DNA of 64,000 bases from Advenella kashmirensis W13003 (GTDB lineage: Bacteria > Pseudomonadota > Gammaproteobacteria > Burkholderiales > Burkholderiaceae_B): NCBI RefSeq assembly GCF_000506985.1, contig NZ_KI650980.1, positions 372,001 through 436,000 of the forward strand, in the 5' to 3' direction. Positions 38,024-47,741 of the stretch are shown here, one piece after another. Under the pieces are notes generated by a model. The model worked only from the letters and a program-made list of their open reading frames with translations. It had not been told where the DNA came from and made no database searches. Made by a program: the position numbers and the translations under genes. Positions within the stretch are counted from its first letter, which is position 1, and the number at the start of each line of letters is the position of its first letter.

Positions 38024-38533
38024 ATGCGTGTGAACTCCTTCAGTAAACAATTCATTGCGCTCATAGCCCTGGTAACGGTTCTGAGTGTCATTATTGTCGG
38101 ATATATAGAGAAACAGGTTGTCGAGACGGTCGCCGAACCGGTTCCGGCCAAACAGGAAGCCGAACAAAAGCATAACGAAGCCCTGATCAATTCGCTGACC
38201 AATATGACTCAGAGCGTTCGCTTTCCGCTGAACGAACACTCCATCATGTATACCGGCTATATATTGGGTGCAGGTTACTCGTCATACCAGTTCCGGGCAT
38301 TCAAGGATCAGAAACTGAAGGTGAATCTGAAGGGGGACGAGTCCATTGAGCTCACGCTGTTCGGTCAGGAAGCTTATTCCCTGCAACGCGATACAGAATA
38401 TGTCATCCCTTCCGAAGGGCTATATGAACTGCGGGTTTTGTTCAAAACAGATATGGAGTCCCGCCAGGAGCAGGCGGCCATCGCACATAAGGCAACGCCG
38501 GTGCCGTACACCGTTACCATCAATTTGCAATAA
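38024..38533 (+). CDS. Membrane-anchored protein of unknown function
   Basis: 169 residues. One membrane helix (about 9-26, FIALIALVTVLSVIIVGY) is followed by a charged linker with PVPAKQEAEQKHNEAL. A beta-rich domain follows, with YTGYILGAGYSSYQFRAF near 85 and EYVIPSEGLYELRVLF near 125; its layout suggests a small periplasmic sensor or binding domain like those seen in pre-peptidase C-terminal repeats. I do not recognise a family. It is convergent with rdgC, sharing a bidirectional terminator. Confidence 0.7.
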   Translation: MRVNSFSKQFIALIALVTVLSVIIVGYIEKQVVETVAEPVPAKQEAEQKHNEALINSLTNMTQSVRFPLNEHSIMYTGYILGAGYSSYQFRAFKDQKLKVNLKGDESIELTLFGQEAYSLQRDTEYVIPSEGLYELRVLFKTDMESRQEQAAIAHKATPVPYTVTINLQ

Positions 38534-38643
38534 CCTGGCTGTTGTCGCGCACGAGGACCGGTGGCGCAAGGAATGTTGAGCAGGGGCTAACTTCCCGGGA
38601 AGGAAAATGACAGTTGTGGAGTACGGGCAATAAACGAATCGAA

Positions 38644-38681
38644 AAAAATGGCGATCTGCGTGGGCAGGTCGCCATTTTTGT
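38644..38681. terminator. Bidirectional terminator between the 38024 gene and rdgC
   Basis: AAAAATGGCGA (38644-38654) pairs perfectly with TCGCCATTTTT (38669-38679), giving A and T tracts on both sides. It serves the two convergent genes. Confidence 0.88.
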
Positions 38682-38685
38682 CTGG

Positions 38686-38716
38686 GCAGTACCGTATTTC
38701 TGAGCAGTACCGTATT
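38686..38716 (+). repeat. Short direct repeat at the rdgC 3' end
   Basis: GCAGTACCGTATT occurs twice, at 38686-38698 and 38704-38716, five bases apart. The second copy runs into the rdgC stop codon. Probably a small tandem duplication without function. Confidence 0.7.
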
Positions 38717-39620
38717 ATTTGGCGGTTTGCTTTTCGCCACCCAGCGCCTCGACCAGTGCCTGCAGCAGTCCGGCCAGTTCTGCAGTCATCAGGGTCATGT
38801 CCGCATCGAACCGTTCTTCCTCGTCCATGGCATTCATATCCTGGTTTTCCTTAAGGATGTCAAGCGGCGCAATGCGCTTGATGATCAGGTTTTCACTTAA
38901 CACGAATGAAATACGGTCGGACCAGGTCAGTGCCAGCTTGGTGCATTGCTTGCCCGATTGAATGTGCTTTTGCACGTCTTCTTTCTCGGGACTTTGACGC
39001 ACGTAACGAATGGTCGCTTTGTTTTCCGATGATGATTGCAATTCAGTATCCTGGTCGATCGAAAACATGGCCGGCGCTTCGTCGGCAAGCAGCCACTCGG
39101 TCATGGCCGCAGCGGGGGACTGTTCGGTATACAGGCTCTTGAGTGGCAGCGGGTCGATGACCTTGGCCAGCGCGCCGATCACTTCATCGGCCTTGCTAGC
39201 AGAAGCCGCATCGATGACCAGCCAGTGGTTTTGCGGGTCGATCCAGACGCGTGTATCGCGAAAAATGCTGAATGCCTTGGGCAGAAGCGAGTCGGTGACC
39301 TGTTCCTTGATTTCGCGCATTTGTTTGCGACCGGGCTTATAGCCCTGTTGTTCTTCTATTTCCAGCGCACGGGCACGAGTGAACTGGTTGATGACTGTGG
39401 CCGGCAGCAGTTTCTTTTCGATGCGCAGGGAAACAAGATACTGGCCGTTAACCGCATGGGCGAGCAAACCGTTTTCCCGGGCGGGCACCCAGCCCATGCT
39501 GTTCATGTCGGATTTGTTGCCGGGTACGAAAGCGGCTTTTGCCAGCTTGTCCTCCAGCTCTTCCTGTGTGGGTTTCCAGTCGGCAGCCAGCCGGTAAACG
39601 CTCAGATTCTTAAACCACAT
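38715..39620 (-). CDS. rdgC: Recombination-associated protein RdgC
   Basis: 301 residues, a ring-forming DNA-binding protein that limits RecA loading. The family start [11 protein letters not shown] is at 39620. [20 protein letters not shown] near 44 and [23 protein letters not shown] near 87 are the most conserved RdgC patches. The C-terminal third has SWLWLT-like [16 protein letters not shown]. It lies 665 bases from recA, in a damage-repair neighbourhood with lexA, uvrB, recA and recX. Confidence 0.95.
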   Translation of the reverse strand: MWFKNLSVYRLAADWKPTQEELEDKLAKAAFVPGNKSDMNSMGWVPARENGLLAHAVNGQYLVSLRIEKKLLPATVINQFTRARALEIEEQQGYKPGRKQMREIKEQVTDSLLPKAFSIFRDTRVWIDPQNHWLVIDAASASKADEVIGALAKVIDPLPLKSLYTEQSPAAAMTEWLLADEAPAMFSIDQDTELQSSSENKATIRYVRQSPEKEDVQKHIQSGKQCTKLALTWSDRISFVLSENLIIKRIAPLDILKENQDMNAMDEEERFDADMTLMTAELAGLLQALVEALGGEKQTAK

Positions 39621-39828
39621 ACTTTTACGCCAAAAGGATTCATTGTACCGGCTATCGTCGCTTGCAGCGCGGTGGTGAGGCACCGGGCTTCGTAAAAGTT
39701 TGCGCTTTTGAAGGCGCCGATGCGTGTTGCGTTTCCCGGGAAGCCGACGGTGGGGAGCAAAGGAATGCAGGCGGGCGCGGGAATTGCAGCGGCATATGCG
39801 GACGAATGCCCGATGCACAAAAAAGCGT

Positions 39829-39953
39829 AAAAAAAACCTGCCCGGAGGCAGGTTAATACGGGTTTCAGTGCTATATAAACTTACGGGGTATAGCACTGAC
39901 AATGCCGAAGACGCGCCAAAAGGGGATTGAAACTTGCCGCATCAACAGCATCA
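39829..39953 (-). ncRNA. Candidate small RNA with intrinsic terminator, antisense to the recA upstream region
   Basis: On the minus strand a perfect hairpin AACCTGCC (39842-39835 complement of GGCAGGTT at 39847-39854) with a four-base loop is followed by six further T residues. This is a textbook intrinsic terminator, but no protein gene on that strand lies upstream of it. Just before it is a second perfect 10-base-pair hairpin (arms 39866-39875 and 39889-39898). A plausible promoter lies further up: AGGACA at 39989-39984, 18 bases, then TAGTAT at 39965-39960. This predicts a transcript of about 125 bases. No ORF of note is inside. rdgC starts beyond the terminator. Confidence 0.5.
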
Positions 39954-40047
39954 CGCGCCATACTAATAGCTAAGCTCTGACAATGTCCTGAATTGATATG
40001 GCAAAGAAGGCACAGCGTGGCGAAAAATTTTAGACAATATCGTTATA

Positions 40048-40063
40048 CTGTCTAAATATACAG
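40048..40063 (+). promoter_or_regulatory. LexA box at the recA promoter
   Basis: CTGT-CTAAATAT-ACAG is a perfect LexA operator and is extended by flanking TATA on both sides. It abuts a TATAAT -10 at 40064-40069, so bound LexA would block polymerase. It is 223 bases before the recA ATG. Confidence 0.93.
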
Positions 40064-40285
40064 TATAATTGCTGTCAACACTCCTGACAGGCACAAGATC
40101 AGCCCGGTCTGCACGATGGGACAGTATGGAAGGCAATGCATCGGAATGAAAGTCGCCGGGGGCGGCACAAAGTATCCACCCTCACGCTAAAATGTCGGTA
40201 CTTGCGGTATCCACGCCTTTAATCAGATGCAGTTTGGGCTTATATTGCAATATCAGGTTTTTCTATTCAGTCACAAGGACCCTCC

Positions 40286-41365
40286 ATGGACGACAAGCAA
40301 TCCAAAGCCGCCAGCGCAGAACGCGCCAAGGCACTCAGCGCAGCACTCTCACAAATCGAAAAGCAGTTCGGCAAAGGCTCTGTTATGCGCTACGGCGATA
40401 ACGAGGTTGAGCACGATATTAAAGTCGTCTCTACCGGGTCTCTCGGATTGGATATCGCGCTGGGCGTGGGTGGATTGCCACGAGGCCGTGTCATTGAAAT
40501 CTATGGTCCGGAATCGTCTGGTAAAACCACGCTCACGTTGCAAGTCATTGCCGAAATGCAGAAAATCGGCGGCACCTGCGCCTTTATCGATGCCGAACAT
40601 GCGCTGGACGTGCAGTACGCGTCCAAGCTGGGTGTGAATCTGTCCGATCTGCTGATTTCGCAGCCTGATACGGGCGAACAGGCCCTTGAAATTACCGACG
40701 CGCTGGTGCGTTCCGGTTCTGTCGATCTGATCGTGATCGACTCGGTCGCCGCTCTGGTGCCGCGCGCCGAAATTGAAGGCGATATGGGCGACAGCCTGCC
40801 AGGCCTGCAGGCACGCCTCATGAGCCAGGCGCTGCGCAAGCTGACGGCCTCTATCAAGCGTACCAACTGCATGGTCATTTTCATCAACCAGATCCGCATG
40901 AAAATCGGCGTCATGTTCGGCAGCCCCGAAACCACAACGGGCGGCAACGCGCTCAAGTTCTATGCTTCCGTGCGACTCGATATCCGTCGCATTGGTTCCA
41001 TCAAAAAGGGTGACGAAGTCACTGGCAACGAAACGCGTGTCAAAGTGGTCAAGAATAAAGTGTCGCCACCTTTCAAACAGGCCGAGTTCGACATCATGTA
41101 CGGCGCGGGTATTTCCCGGGAGGGCGAAATCATTGACCTGGGCGTGCAGGCCAATATTGTAGACAAGGCCGGTTCCTGGTTCAGCTATGGCGGTACGCGC
41201 ATCGGGCAGGGCAAAGACAATGCCCGTGAATACCTGAAAGAGCACCCCGAGATGGCGATCGAAATCGAGAACAAGGTTCGCGACAATATGGGTATCATCG
41301 CCCGGGCGCAGGAGTTCGTTGCTGACCCTGAAGATGCTGCGCAGGCCGCACAGGCAGATGAGTGA
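40286..41365 (+). CDS. recA: Recombinase A
   Basis: Strand-exchange ATPase and LexA co-protease, 359 residues. [13 protein letters not shown] near 27, Walker [11 protein letters not shown] near 71-80, Walker [16 protein letters not shown] near 145 and loop L2 region [23 protein letters not shown] near 210 are all intact. The ATG is preceded by AAGGACCC. recX overlaps its end by eight bases. The LexA box upstream places it under SOS control. Confidence 0.98.
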   Translation: MDDKQSKAASAERAKALSAALSQIEKQFGKGSVMRYGDNEVEHDIKVVSTGSLGLDIALGVGGLPRGRVIEIYGPESSGKTTLTLQVIAEMQKIGGTCAFIDAEHALDVQYASKLGVNLSDLLISQPDTGEQALEITDALVRSGSVDLIVIDSVAALVPRAEIEGDMGDSLPGLQARLMSQALRKLTASIKRTNCMVIFINQIRMKIGVMFGSPETTTGGNALKFYASVRLDIRRIGSIKKGDEVTGNETRVKVVKNKVSPPFKQAEFDIMYGAGISREGEIIDLGVQANIVDKAGSWFSYGGTRIGQGKDNAREYLKEHPEMAIEIENKVRDNMGIIARAQEFVADPEDAAQAAQADE

Positions 41366-41837
41366 TTTTTCTCAAGGGCAGGGCAGACGCGGCCAGGGCC
41401 GCAGCCTGCTTGCCCGTGGTATCGCTTATTTGTCCCGCCGTGAATATTCCGAGTACGAGCTCAGAAAGAAGCTGGCGCCTCACGCAGACAGTCCTGACGA
41501 ACTGGATACAGTGATGGCGCGCCTGAAAAAAGAAAACTGGCAGTCTGACAGCCGTTTTCTGCAGGCAACCACAAATGTCAGCGCGCAAAAATGGGGGGCG
41601 GTTCGCATTGCTGCGAAACTGCGCCAGCATAAGCTTGCTGAAGAAGAAGTGAATGCGGCCTTGCAAAGCCTGAATGACACGGAATACGCGCGCGCCAAAG
41701 TGGTCTGGGAAAAAAAATTCAAGGGACAGGTGTACAGCACTCCTCAGGAGTACGCCAGGCAGACGCGATTTCTGCTCAGCCGCGGCTTTTCCGCGGACAT
41801 TGTCAGAAAAATTATCCGTTCACCATCAGAAGATTAG
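41358..41837 (+). CDS. recX: RecX regulatory protein
   Basis: 159 residues, three-helix-repeat protein that caps RecA filaments. [24 protein letters not shown] near 15-38 is the RecX signature. [25 protein letters not shown] near 55 and a third repeat with [22 protein letters not shown] near 128 complete it. The start ATG at 41358 overlaps recA by eight bases; the in-frame upstream start at 41319 lies inside recA. Co-transcribed with recA. Confidence 0.92.
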   Translation: MSDFSQGQGRRGQGRSLLARGIAYLSRREYSEYELRKKLAPHADSPDELDTVMARLKKENWQSDSRFLQATTNVSAQKWGAVRIAAKLRQHKLAEEEVNAALQSLNDTEYARAKVVWEKKFKGQVYSTPQEYARQTRFLLSRGFSADIVRKIIRSPSED

Positions 41838-41935
41838 CCAGGCCGCATTGTCGCTCGGCTGGCTATATGGCGGCGCCCTGCAGGGCCGGTTGCTATTTGT
41901 CGGCTGCTACAAGGCCAGTCTGCTGGAAGGGCTGG

Positions 41936-43069
41936 TTATAACTTGGGACGCCGGTACCCGCCTGGCACCCCTTTGGGCGAGAGAACAAACTGCCATAGCT
42001 GGTTGTCCCGTGCCCGAAAGGAGCCGGCGCAAATCAGCAGATAATAGCGCCACATACGATAAAAGCGCTGGGAATACTGAGGCGCGTGTTTTGCCCAGTG
42101 TTTTTCGAAGTTGGCATGCCAGGCCATGAGTGTTTTGTCGTAATCGGCACCAAAATTATGCAGGTCCTCAATAATGAACAGACCTTCGGTATGATCGGCA
42201 ACCTGACCGATGACCGGAATTTCACCGTTGGGGAAAATATACTTGTGAATCCAGGGGTCGGGATCATGGTCGCGGTATAGGCCACCGATTGAATGCATCA
42301 GAAAGAGTCCGTCCTCTTTCAGGTTTTTTCGGGCCGCTTCGAAATAGGTTCGATAGTTTTTACGACCCACATGTTCAAACATGCCCAAACTTACAATGCG
42401 GTCATATTGACCCGACAGGTCCCGATAGTCTTGCAGGACAAATTTGATAGGCAGTCCTTCGCACATTTTCTGCCCGTACTCTGCCTGTTCTTTGGAAATG
42501 GTAATGCCGGTACATTGAACGCCGTAGCGCTCTGCGGCAAATCGCATGAAGCTGCCCCAGCCGCAGCCGATATCCAGTACGGTCATGCCCGGCTCAAGTC
42601 CCAGTTTCTGGCAGACCAGATCCAGCTTGGCTTCCTGTGCTTCATCCAGTGTGGTGGCCTGGTCCCAGTAACCGCAAGTGTAGGTCATGCGGGCGTCCAG
42701 CATATCCCGGAAAAATTCGTTGCCCAGATCGTAATGCTTTTCACCGACCTCCCAGGCTTTCGATCGCGTCTGATTATTGATGTACTTGGCGCGCAATACA
42801 TGCCACAGGGTCGAGGCGGTTTTCACTTTTTCATCAATGCGATGTCTTAGCAGGCGGCTGATCAGTTCGTCGATCTGCTCGCATTCCCACTGCCCATCCA
42901 TATAACTTTCACCCAGACCCAGGCTGCCCTGGGCAAGAATGCGGTCTGCTGCTTTGTCGTCAATGAGACGCAGATCCCACGGTGCATCCCCATTGATCGT
43001 GATTCCTGCTGATGCAGCAATTTTGCTCAAATGATCCACGGATGCTGAATGTTGACTGCCCACGGCCAT
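41936..43069 (-). CDS. cfa: Cyclopropane-fatty-acyl-phospholipid synthase
   Basis: SAM-dependent enzyme that adds a methylene bridge to unsaturated phospholipid acyl chains. 377 residues from ATG at 43069, which follows CAGGAGCAGG; the frame is open to 43120. Marks are SLGLGESYMDGQWE near 68, EKHYDLGNEFF near 120, the SAM loop VLDIGCGWGSFMRF near 167 and EHVGRKNYRTYFEA near 235. The C-terminus has WHANFEKHWAKHAPQY. Single-gene unit. Confidence 0.95.
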   Translation of the reverse strand: MAVGSQHSASVDHLSKIAASAGITINGDAPWDLRLIDDKAADRILAQGSLGLGESYMDGQWECEQIDELISRLLRHRIDEKVKTASTLWHVLRAKYINNQTRSKAWEVGEKHYDLGNEFFRDMLDARMTYTCGYWDQATTLDEAQEAKLDLVCQKLGLEPGMTVLDIGCGWGSFMRFAAERYGVQCTGITISKEQAEYGQKMCEGLPIKFVLQDYRDLSGQYDRIVSLGMFEHVGRKNYRTYFEAARKNLKEDGLFLMHSIGGLYRDHDPDPWIHKYIFPNGEIPVIGQVADHTEGLFIIEDLHNFGADYDKTLMAWHANFEKHWAKHAPQYSQRFYRMWRYYLLICAGSFRARDNQLWQFVLSPKGVPGGYRRPKL

Positions 43070-43262
43070 TGTCCTGCTCCTGTCTGATTTAGAGAAAGAG
43101 AAGTGCATGAAAACCATCACAATACGCTACTGCATAGGAAAAATTCATGTCCTTGCGCATTACAATATTTTTTCCCTAAAGGAAATATATATCTTTGGTG
43201 GCCTGCTTTGCAACCCTAAAAGCGGTTGCGTATGCAATTAACAACGCTTGTGAAAAAGACGC

Positions 43263-44180
43263 TTAGGCCATGCGAATCCCTGCCAAATGTTTGAAGGAAA
43301 TCTCCCGCGCCAGTTCGACGAATGCCTGCACATAGGGTGTCTGCAGGTCTTCGGTGCGAATGGCTGCGTAAAGCGTGCGCCAGATGCCGGGCGCTTCTCC
43401 CAAATGCACAATCCGTAACCAGTTTTGTTCCTGGTACTCGGTCAGCGCCCAGTTTGGCAGGGCGGCAACGCCGCGGTTGCTGTTGACCAGCTGGATAATC
43501 ATGGGCGTCAGTTCCGACTTGCGAATGGAGGCCGGTTCAACGCCTGCCGGATCCAGGAAAGCCGTGAAAATGTCCAGCCTTTCTTCTTCTACGGGATAGG
43601 TGATCAGCACCTGGTTGGCCATATCCGCAGGCTTGATGAACCGCTTGCGCGCCAACGGATTGTCTGAGGCCACGGCCAGGACCAGTTCATACTTGAACAA
43701 GGGCACGTACTCCACGGCCTCGTTGGGAATGGGGTCGGAGGTAATGACCAGGTCAAGGTCGCCGCGTATCAGGGCCGGAATGGGTGCGAACGAAAAGGCC
43801 GCTGACAAGTCCAGGGAAATGTCCTGCCATTGCAGGCGAAACGCATCCAGGGTGGGCATCAGCCACTGAAAACAGGAATGGCATTCGATGGCCAGATACA
43901 AACGCCCCGTGCTGCCCGAAGCCAGTTTTTGCATATCGCGCTCGGCACTGCGTACCCGGGGCAGAACGTCATCGGCCAGCTTCAGCAGTCGCAATGCGGC
44001 GGTGGTGAAACGGGCAGGGCGGGTACGACGGTTCAACAGGTTCAAATTCAGCCTGCCCTCCAGTTCGCGAATTTGATGGGACAGGGCAGACTGGGTGACG
44101 GACAGTCTTTCCGCGGCGTCCTGAAGGTTGCCGGCTTCGCGAATGGCGACCAGGGTTTCCAGATGTTTAATTTCAATCAT
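43263..44180 (-). CDS. metR: LysR family regulator MetR
   Basis: 305 residues. The N-terminal winged helix (SVTQSALSHQIRELE near 28-42) is followed by a LysR effector domain with IECHSCFQWLMPTLDAFR near 98. The CHSCFQWL segment is characteristic of MetR. MetR activates methionine genes with homocysteine as co-inducer. The gene is divergent from metE, the classic metR-metE layout, and a MetR-like site lies in the gap. Confidence 0.92.
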   Translation of the reverse strand: MIEIKHLETLVAIREAGNLQDAAERLSVTQSALSHQIRELEGRLNLNLLNRRTRPARFTTAALRLLKLADDVLPRVRSAERDMQKLASGSTGRLYLAIECHSCFQWLMPTLDAFRLQWQDISLDLSAAFSFAPIPALIRGDLDLVITSDPIPNEAVEYVPLFKYELVLAVASDNPLARKRFIKPADMANQVLITYPVEEERLDIFTAFLDPAGVEPASIRKSELTPMIIQLVNSNRGVAALPNWALTEYQEQNWLRIVHLGEAPGIWRTLYAAIRTEDLQTPYVQAFVELAREISFKHLAGIRMA

Positions 44181-44197
44181 GATATTGCTTATTGGCG

Positions 44198-44210
44198 TGA
44201 GTTTATTTCA
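44198..44210. promoter_or_regulatory. MetR-like operator between metR and metE
   Basis: TGAGTTTATTTCA matches the MetR consensus TGAANNTNNTTCA with one change. It is 18 bases from the metR start, suited to autorepression. An adjacent ATGAATTCAT palindrome (44215-44224) may be part of the same region. The remaining 260 bases to metE show no clear riboswitch. Confidence 0.5.
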
Positions 44211-44484
44211 TTTAATGAATTCATCTTACCAAGAAAGTGCGCGACCGTTGTCTGAGTCGTGATTTCGTCTTGTTATAACCATATTATTTATAAAAATAAT
44301 CATAAAAAACAAACAGATATAAAAGTGTATGAATTTTACTAATATTAATTGCAAGAATTCGAAGCCCGCTTTTGTTGCTGCCGGGGCACAATCTGGTCAC
44401 TGACAGATTCAGCCCACGTACGTTGTCGCCCCACATCCTTGCACAGGGGCGGCAATTTTGAATGATTACCAAGAGAGTTAAGAA

Positions 44485-46779
44485 ATGGCATTGACACACA
44501 ACCTAGGCTTTCCACGCATCGGCGTGAAGCGGGAATTGAAAAAAGCACTGGAAGCCTATTGGGCTGGTCAGTCAAACGAACAAGAGCTGGTTGAAACCGG
44601 CAGGCAGTTGCGCGAACGGCACTGGGCGATCCAGCATGCAGCAGGCAATGCATTTGTCACTGTCGGCGATTTTGCGTGGTACGACCACATCCTGGAATGG
44701 TCCACCACGCTTGGTGTGGTGCCCACTCGCTTCAATCACCCACAAAATGCCTCCGTCGATCTGGACACCCTGTTCAGAATGGCGCGTGGCCGTGCCCCTA
44801 CGGGTGAGCCCGCAGCCGCATGCGAAATGACCAAATGGTTCGATACCAATTACCACTACATCGTTCCCGAACTGGCTGCCGATCAGGCATTCTATCTGGC
44901 GCGCACCAGCTTGTTCGACCAGATCAGCGAAGCGCAGGCCCTGGGCTATCAGGTCAAGCCGGTTATCCCGGGTTTGCTCACGTATCTCTGGCTGAGCAAA
45001 GGGCCGGCGTTTTCCAGCGCTGAAGATGCGGCCAAGCTGGAATTGGTGCCGGCATTGCTGGCGGTTTACAAGGATGTGCTGGCGCGTTTCGCGGCTCTGG
45101 GTGTGAAGTGGGTGCAGATCGATGAAGCGGCATTGGTGCTCGATTTGCCTGCTGAGTGGCAACAGGCCTATCGTCAGGTATACGCCGAACTCAGCGCCCA
45201 ACCGGTAGATATTCTGCTGGCCACTTATTTTGGTGACGTGGGCGACAATACTGAGCTGGTGACGTCGCTGCCGGTGGCTGGCGTGCATTTTGACCTGGTG
45301 CGCGGACCCGGGCAGCTTGACCGGGTGCTGTCATCCTGGCCAGCAGACCGCGTTCTGTCAGCGGGGTTGATCAGTGGTCGCGATGTATGGCGAACCGATC
45401 TTGATGCCGCCGCAGATCGAGTGAAAGCGGCTGCCGATAAACTGGGCGAACAGTTGTGGCTGGCGCCCGCATCGTCTCTGCTGCATGTGCCGGTTGATCT
45501 GGCCGAAGAAACCGTGCTGGACGAGGAAATCAAAAGCTGGTTGTCGTTTGCGGTGCAAAAACTGGATGAACTGGCCCTGCTGGCCGCGCTTCTGAACAAA
45601 AACGCGACCGAAGCACAGCAGAATGCACTCGAGGCACAGCGTAAGGCGCTGGCCGAACGTAAGGTGTCGCGACGCATCCACAATCCGGCGGTAGCCGACA
45701 GGCTGGGCCAGGCCGCAGTGGTATCGCGCGTGCGCACGCCGTTTGCGGAGCGCATTGCGAAACAGCGCGAAGCGCTGGGTCTGCCCGATTTTCCCACGAC
45801 CACGATCGGTTCATTTCCACAAACACCTGAAATCCGCAAGGTGCGCCGCGACTGGAAAGCCGGTGCGATCAGCGACACCAAATACGAAGAAGCCATTCGC
45901 GAAGAAATCCGTGAAGTGGTCAAGTTCCAGGAAGAAGCCGGCCTGGATGTGCTGGTTCATGGCGAACCCGAGCGCAACGACATGGTGGAATACTTCGGTG
46001 AATTGCTTGCCGGATTTGCCTTCACACAGAATGGCTGGGTCCAGAGTTACGGCTCACGCTGCGTCAAACCCCCCATCATTTATGGCGACGTGGCCCGTCT
46101 GATCCCCATGACCGTCGAGTGGACGGCCTATGCTCAGTCGCTGACCGACAGGCCCATGAAAGGCATGCTGACCGGGCCAGTCACGGTCTTGCAGTGGTCA
46201 TTCGTGCGTGATGATCAGCCACGCCAGACAACCTGCCTGCAATTGGCTCTGGCCCTGCGCGATGAAGTGCAGGACCTGGAAAAGGCCGGTATCCGCGTGA
46301 TCCAGATCGACGAACCGGCGTTCCGTGAAGGGCTGCCGCTCAGGAAAGCGCAATGGCAGGCTTACTTGGACTGGGCAGTGGATTGCTTCCGTGTAAGCAC
46401 CTCGGGTGTCGAGGACACAACCCAGATTCATACTCACATGTGCTACTCAGAATTCAATGACATTATTGAATCCATTGCAGCCATGGACGCCGACGTGATT
46501 ACGATCGAAACGTCCCGTTCCAACATGGAGTTGCTGGAAGCGTTTGAGCGCTTCAATTATCCGAACGATATCGGCCCGGGCGTCTATGATATCCACTCTC
46601 CGAATGTGCCTGATCGGGAATGGATGATTCAGCTGATGAACAAGGCTGCGACGCGTCTGGATCGTAAGCAGTTGTGGGTCAACCCTGATTGCGGGCTGAA
46701 AACACGGCAGTGGCCGGAGACCCGCAGCGCGCTGATCGAAATGGTCAATGCGGCGCAGGCTCTGCGGTCAGCGGTATAA
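44485..46779 (+). CDS. metE: Cobalamin-independent methionine synthase
   Basis: Transfers methyl from methyltetrahydropteroyl-triglutamate to homocysteine, 764 residues. The N-terminal half starts [21 protein letters not shown] linker leads into the catalytic barrel with [19 protein letters not shown] near 432, [14 protein letters not shown] near 492 and [13 protein letters not shown] near 648, which supplies zinc ligands (His, Cys). [14 protein letters not shown] near 732 provides the last zinc cysteine. It is divergent from metR and closed by a terminator. Confidence 0.97.
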   Translation: MALTHNLGFPRIGVKRELKKALEAYWAGQSNEQELVETGRQLRERHWAIQHAAGNAFVTVGDFAWYDHILEWSTTLGVVPTRFNHPQNASVDLDTLFRMARGRAPTGEPAAACEMTKWFDTNYHYIVPELAADQAFYLARTSLFDQISEAQALGYQVKPVIPGLLTYLWLSKGPAFSSAEDAAKLELVPALLAVYKDVLARFAALGVKWVQIDEAALVLDLPAEWQQAYRQVYAELSAQPVDILLATYFGDVGDNTELVTSLPVAGVHFDLVRGPGQLDRVLSSWPADRVLSAGLISGRDVWRTDLDAAADRVKAAADKLGEQLWLAPASSLLHVPVDLAEETVLDEEIKSWLSFAVQKLDELALLAALLNKNATEAQQNALEAQRKALAERKVSRRIHNPAVADRLGQAAVVSRVRTPFAERIAKQREALGLPDFPTTTIGSFPQTPEIRKVRRDWKAGAISDTKYEEAIREEIREVVKFQEEAGLDVLVHGEPERNDMVEYFGELLAGFAFTQNGWVQSYGSRCVKPPIIYGDVARLIPMTVEWTAYAQSLTDRPMKGMLTGPVTVLQWSFVRDDQPRQTTCLQLALALRDEVQDLEKAGIRVIQIDEPAFREGLPLRKAQWQAYLDWAVDCFRVSTSGVEDTTQIHTHMCYSEFNDIIESIAAMDADVITIETSRSNMELLEAFERFNYPNDIGPGVYDIHSPNVPDREWMIQLMNKAATRLDRKQLWVNPDCGLKTRQWPETRSALIEMVNAAQALRSAV

Positions 46780-46791
46780 CGCAGTTTAAAA

Positions 46792-46822
46792 GTCAGGGCC
46801 CGGATGGGGCCTGACGGTTTTT
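46792..46822 (+). terminator. Terminator after metE
   Basis: GTCAGG-CCC pairs with GGG-CCTGAC (46792-46815, one internal mismatch), followed by GGTTTTTTC. It is 13 bases past the metE stop. Confidence 0.82.
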
Positions 46823-47078
46823 TCATCACGGGCGCGCCGTATCATGGCGTCCCGTGTTTTTTTTGGCCGATCGCCGGATACAGCAGGACCGGATCTGCTT
46901 GGTACGCGGTTGCTGCAGAGCCGGGCCAAAGTCGTCGGTCGACACGTCCCGGCGCGTGCATACTGGTTTTGCTTTGCAGCAAAATTTCGCAAAAACGGCC
47001 TTTTTGAAAGCAGGCGCGCAGGGTAGTACGCTATACTTTATCGGTTTACAGACCAAATTAATCAACAATCCTTCGAAC

Positions 47079-47651
47079 ATGTCCCTGGGTACCTCGGCAC
47101 GAAAGCCAATTCACACCCGTAGCATTACCATGAATTCCTATCTCCGAGAGGACGCCCTCTGGGAAGTAGAGGCACATCTGGTGGATGTCAAGGCTTACGA
47201 TTTTCCGACCTCGCGCGGGGGCATGCACCTGGCAGGCGACCCGGTACACGATATGACAATCGTCTTGCTGGTGACGGCAGAAGGATTAATTACCGATGTG
47301 CGTGCCAAATATGATTCGGCGCCGTATGATGCCGCCTGTATGGCCATTGAGGACGCGTATCGCGGGCTGGTCGGTTTGCATCTGTTGCGCCAGTTCCGGG
47401 CTGCAGTGCGGGAGCGTTTCGGCACCATCGATGGCTGTACGCATATGTCGGAGTTGGTTGTACTGCTGCCCACCGTCTTTGTGCAAAGCCTGTCGGCTCA
47501 ACGTCGTGAGCGTGCGCAAAGGGCGGGCAAAAAGCCGTTCCAACTCGATGGATGTCATGCCCTGGCGCTGACCTCGCCTGTAGTCAAAGAGTACTACCCG
47601 GAATGGTATGTCAGGCCGGAAGACGGCGGCAAGCGCAAGGCAAGGCAGTAA
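47079..47651 (+). CDS. DUF2889 family protein
   Basis: 190 residues from ATG 47079. RKPIHTRSITMNSYLREDALWEVEAHLVDVKAYDF (its central part REDALWEVEAHLVD at about 23-36) is the DUF2889 opening. Later marks are HDMTIVLLVTAEGLI near 58 and GCTHMSELVVLLPTVFVQSL near 115, with paired Cys and His that could bind metal. Function is unknown for the family. The frame is open upstream to 46854, but those residues are not homologous. Monocistronic, upstream of sucCD. Confidence 0.85.
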   Translation: MSLGTSARKPIHTRSITMNSYLREDALWEVEAHLVDVKAYDFPTSRGGMHLAGDPVHDMTIVLLVTAEGLITDVRAKYDSAPYDAACMAIEDAYRGLVGLHLLRQFRAAVRERFGTIDGCTHMSELVVLLPTVFVQSLSAQRRERAQRAGKKPFQLDGCHALALTSPVVKEYYPEWYVRPEDGGKRKARQ

Positions 47652-47741
47652 TTTTCGTGTCACCGGCATCAAATAGTATTATTTCGTGTGCTCGCTGTGT
47701 GCGGAGCATTTGTTTTTTTATCCTACGCTAATAGGTAATAC

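Larger units (their letters stand above)
39621..40285. other. 665-base rdgC-recA intergenic region
   Basis: No protein gene is supported. It contains the candidate minus-strand RNA (39829-39953), the recA LexA box (40048-40063) with an overlapping TATAAT at 40064-40069, and a recA leader of about 210 bases. A single GGGGATTGAAAC at 39921 resembles a CRISPR repeat end but occurs once. Confidence 0.6.

Noticed and set aside
39921-39932. GGGGATTGAAAC resembling the 3' end of a CRISPR repeat
   Set aside because: It occurs once, with no regularly spaced copies and no cas genes in the window.
40042-40078. A divergent LexA-controlled promoter on the minus strand using TTGACA at 40078-40073
   Set aside because: The -35 is perfect, but no acceptable -10 lies 16-18 bases away (best TTTAGA/TTAGAC). 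The TAGTAT promoter at 39960-39965 fits the candidate RNA better.
44220-44484. Cobalamin riboswitch in the metE leader
   Set aside because: A TCACTGA stretch recalls the B12 box, but I could not find the full box or the paired core. MetR next door explains regulation.
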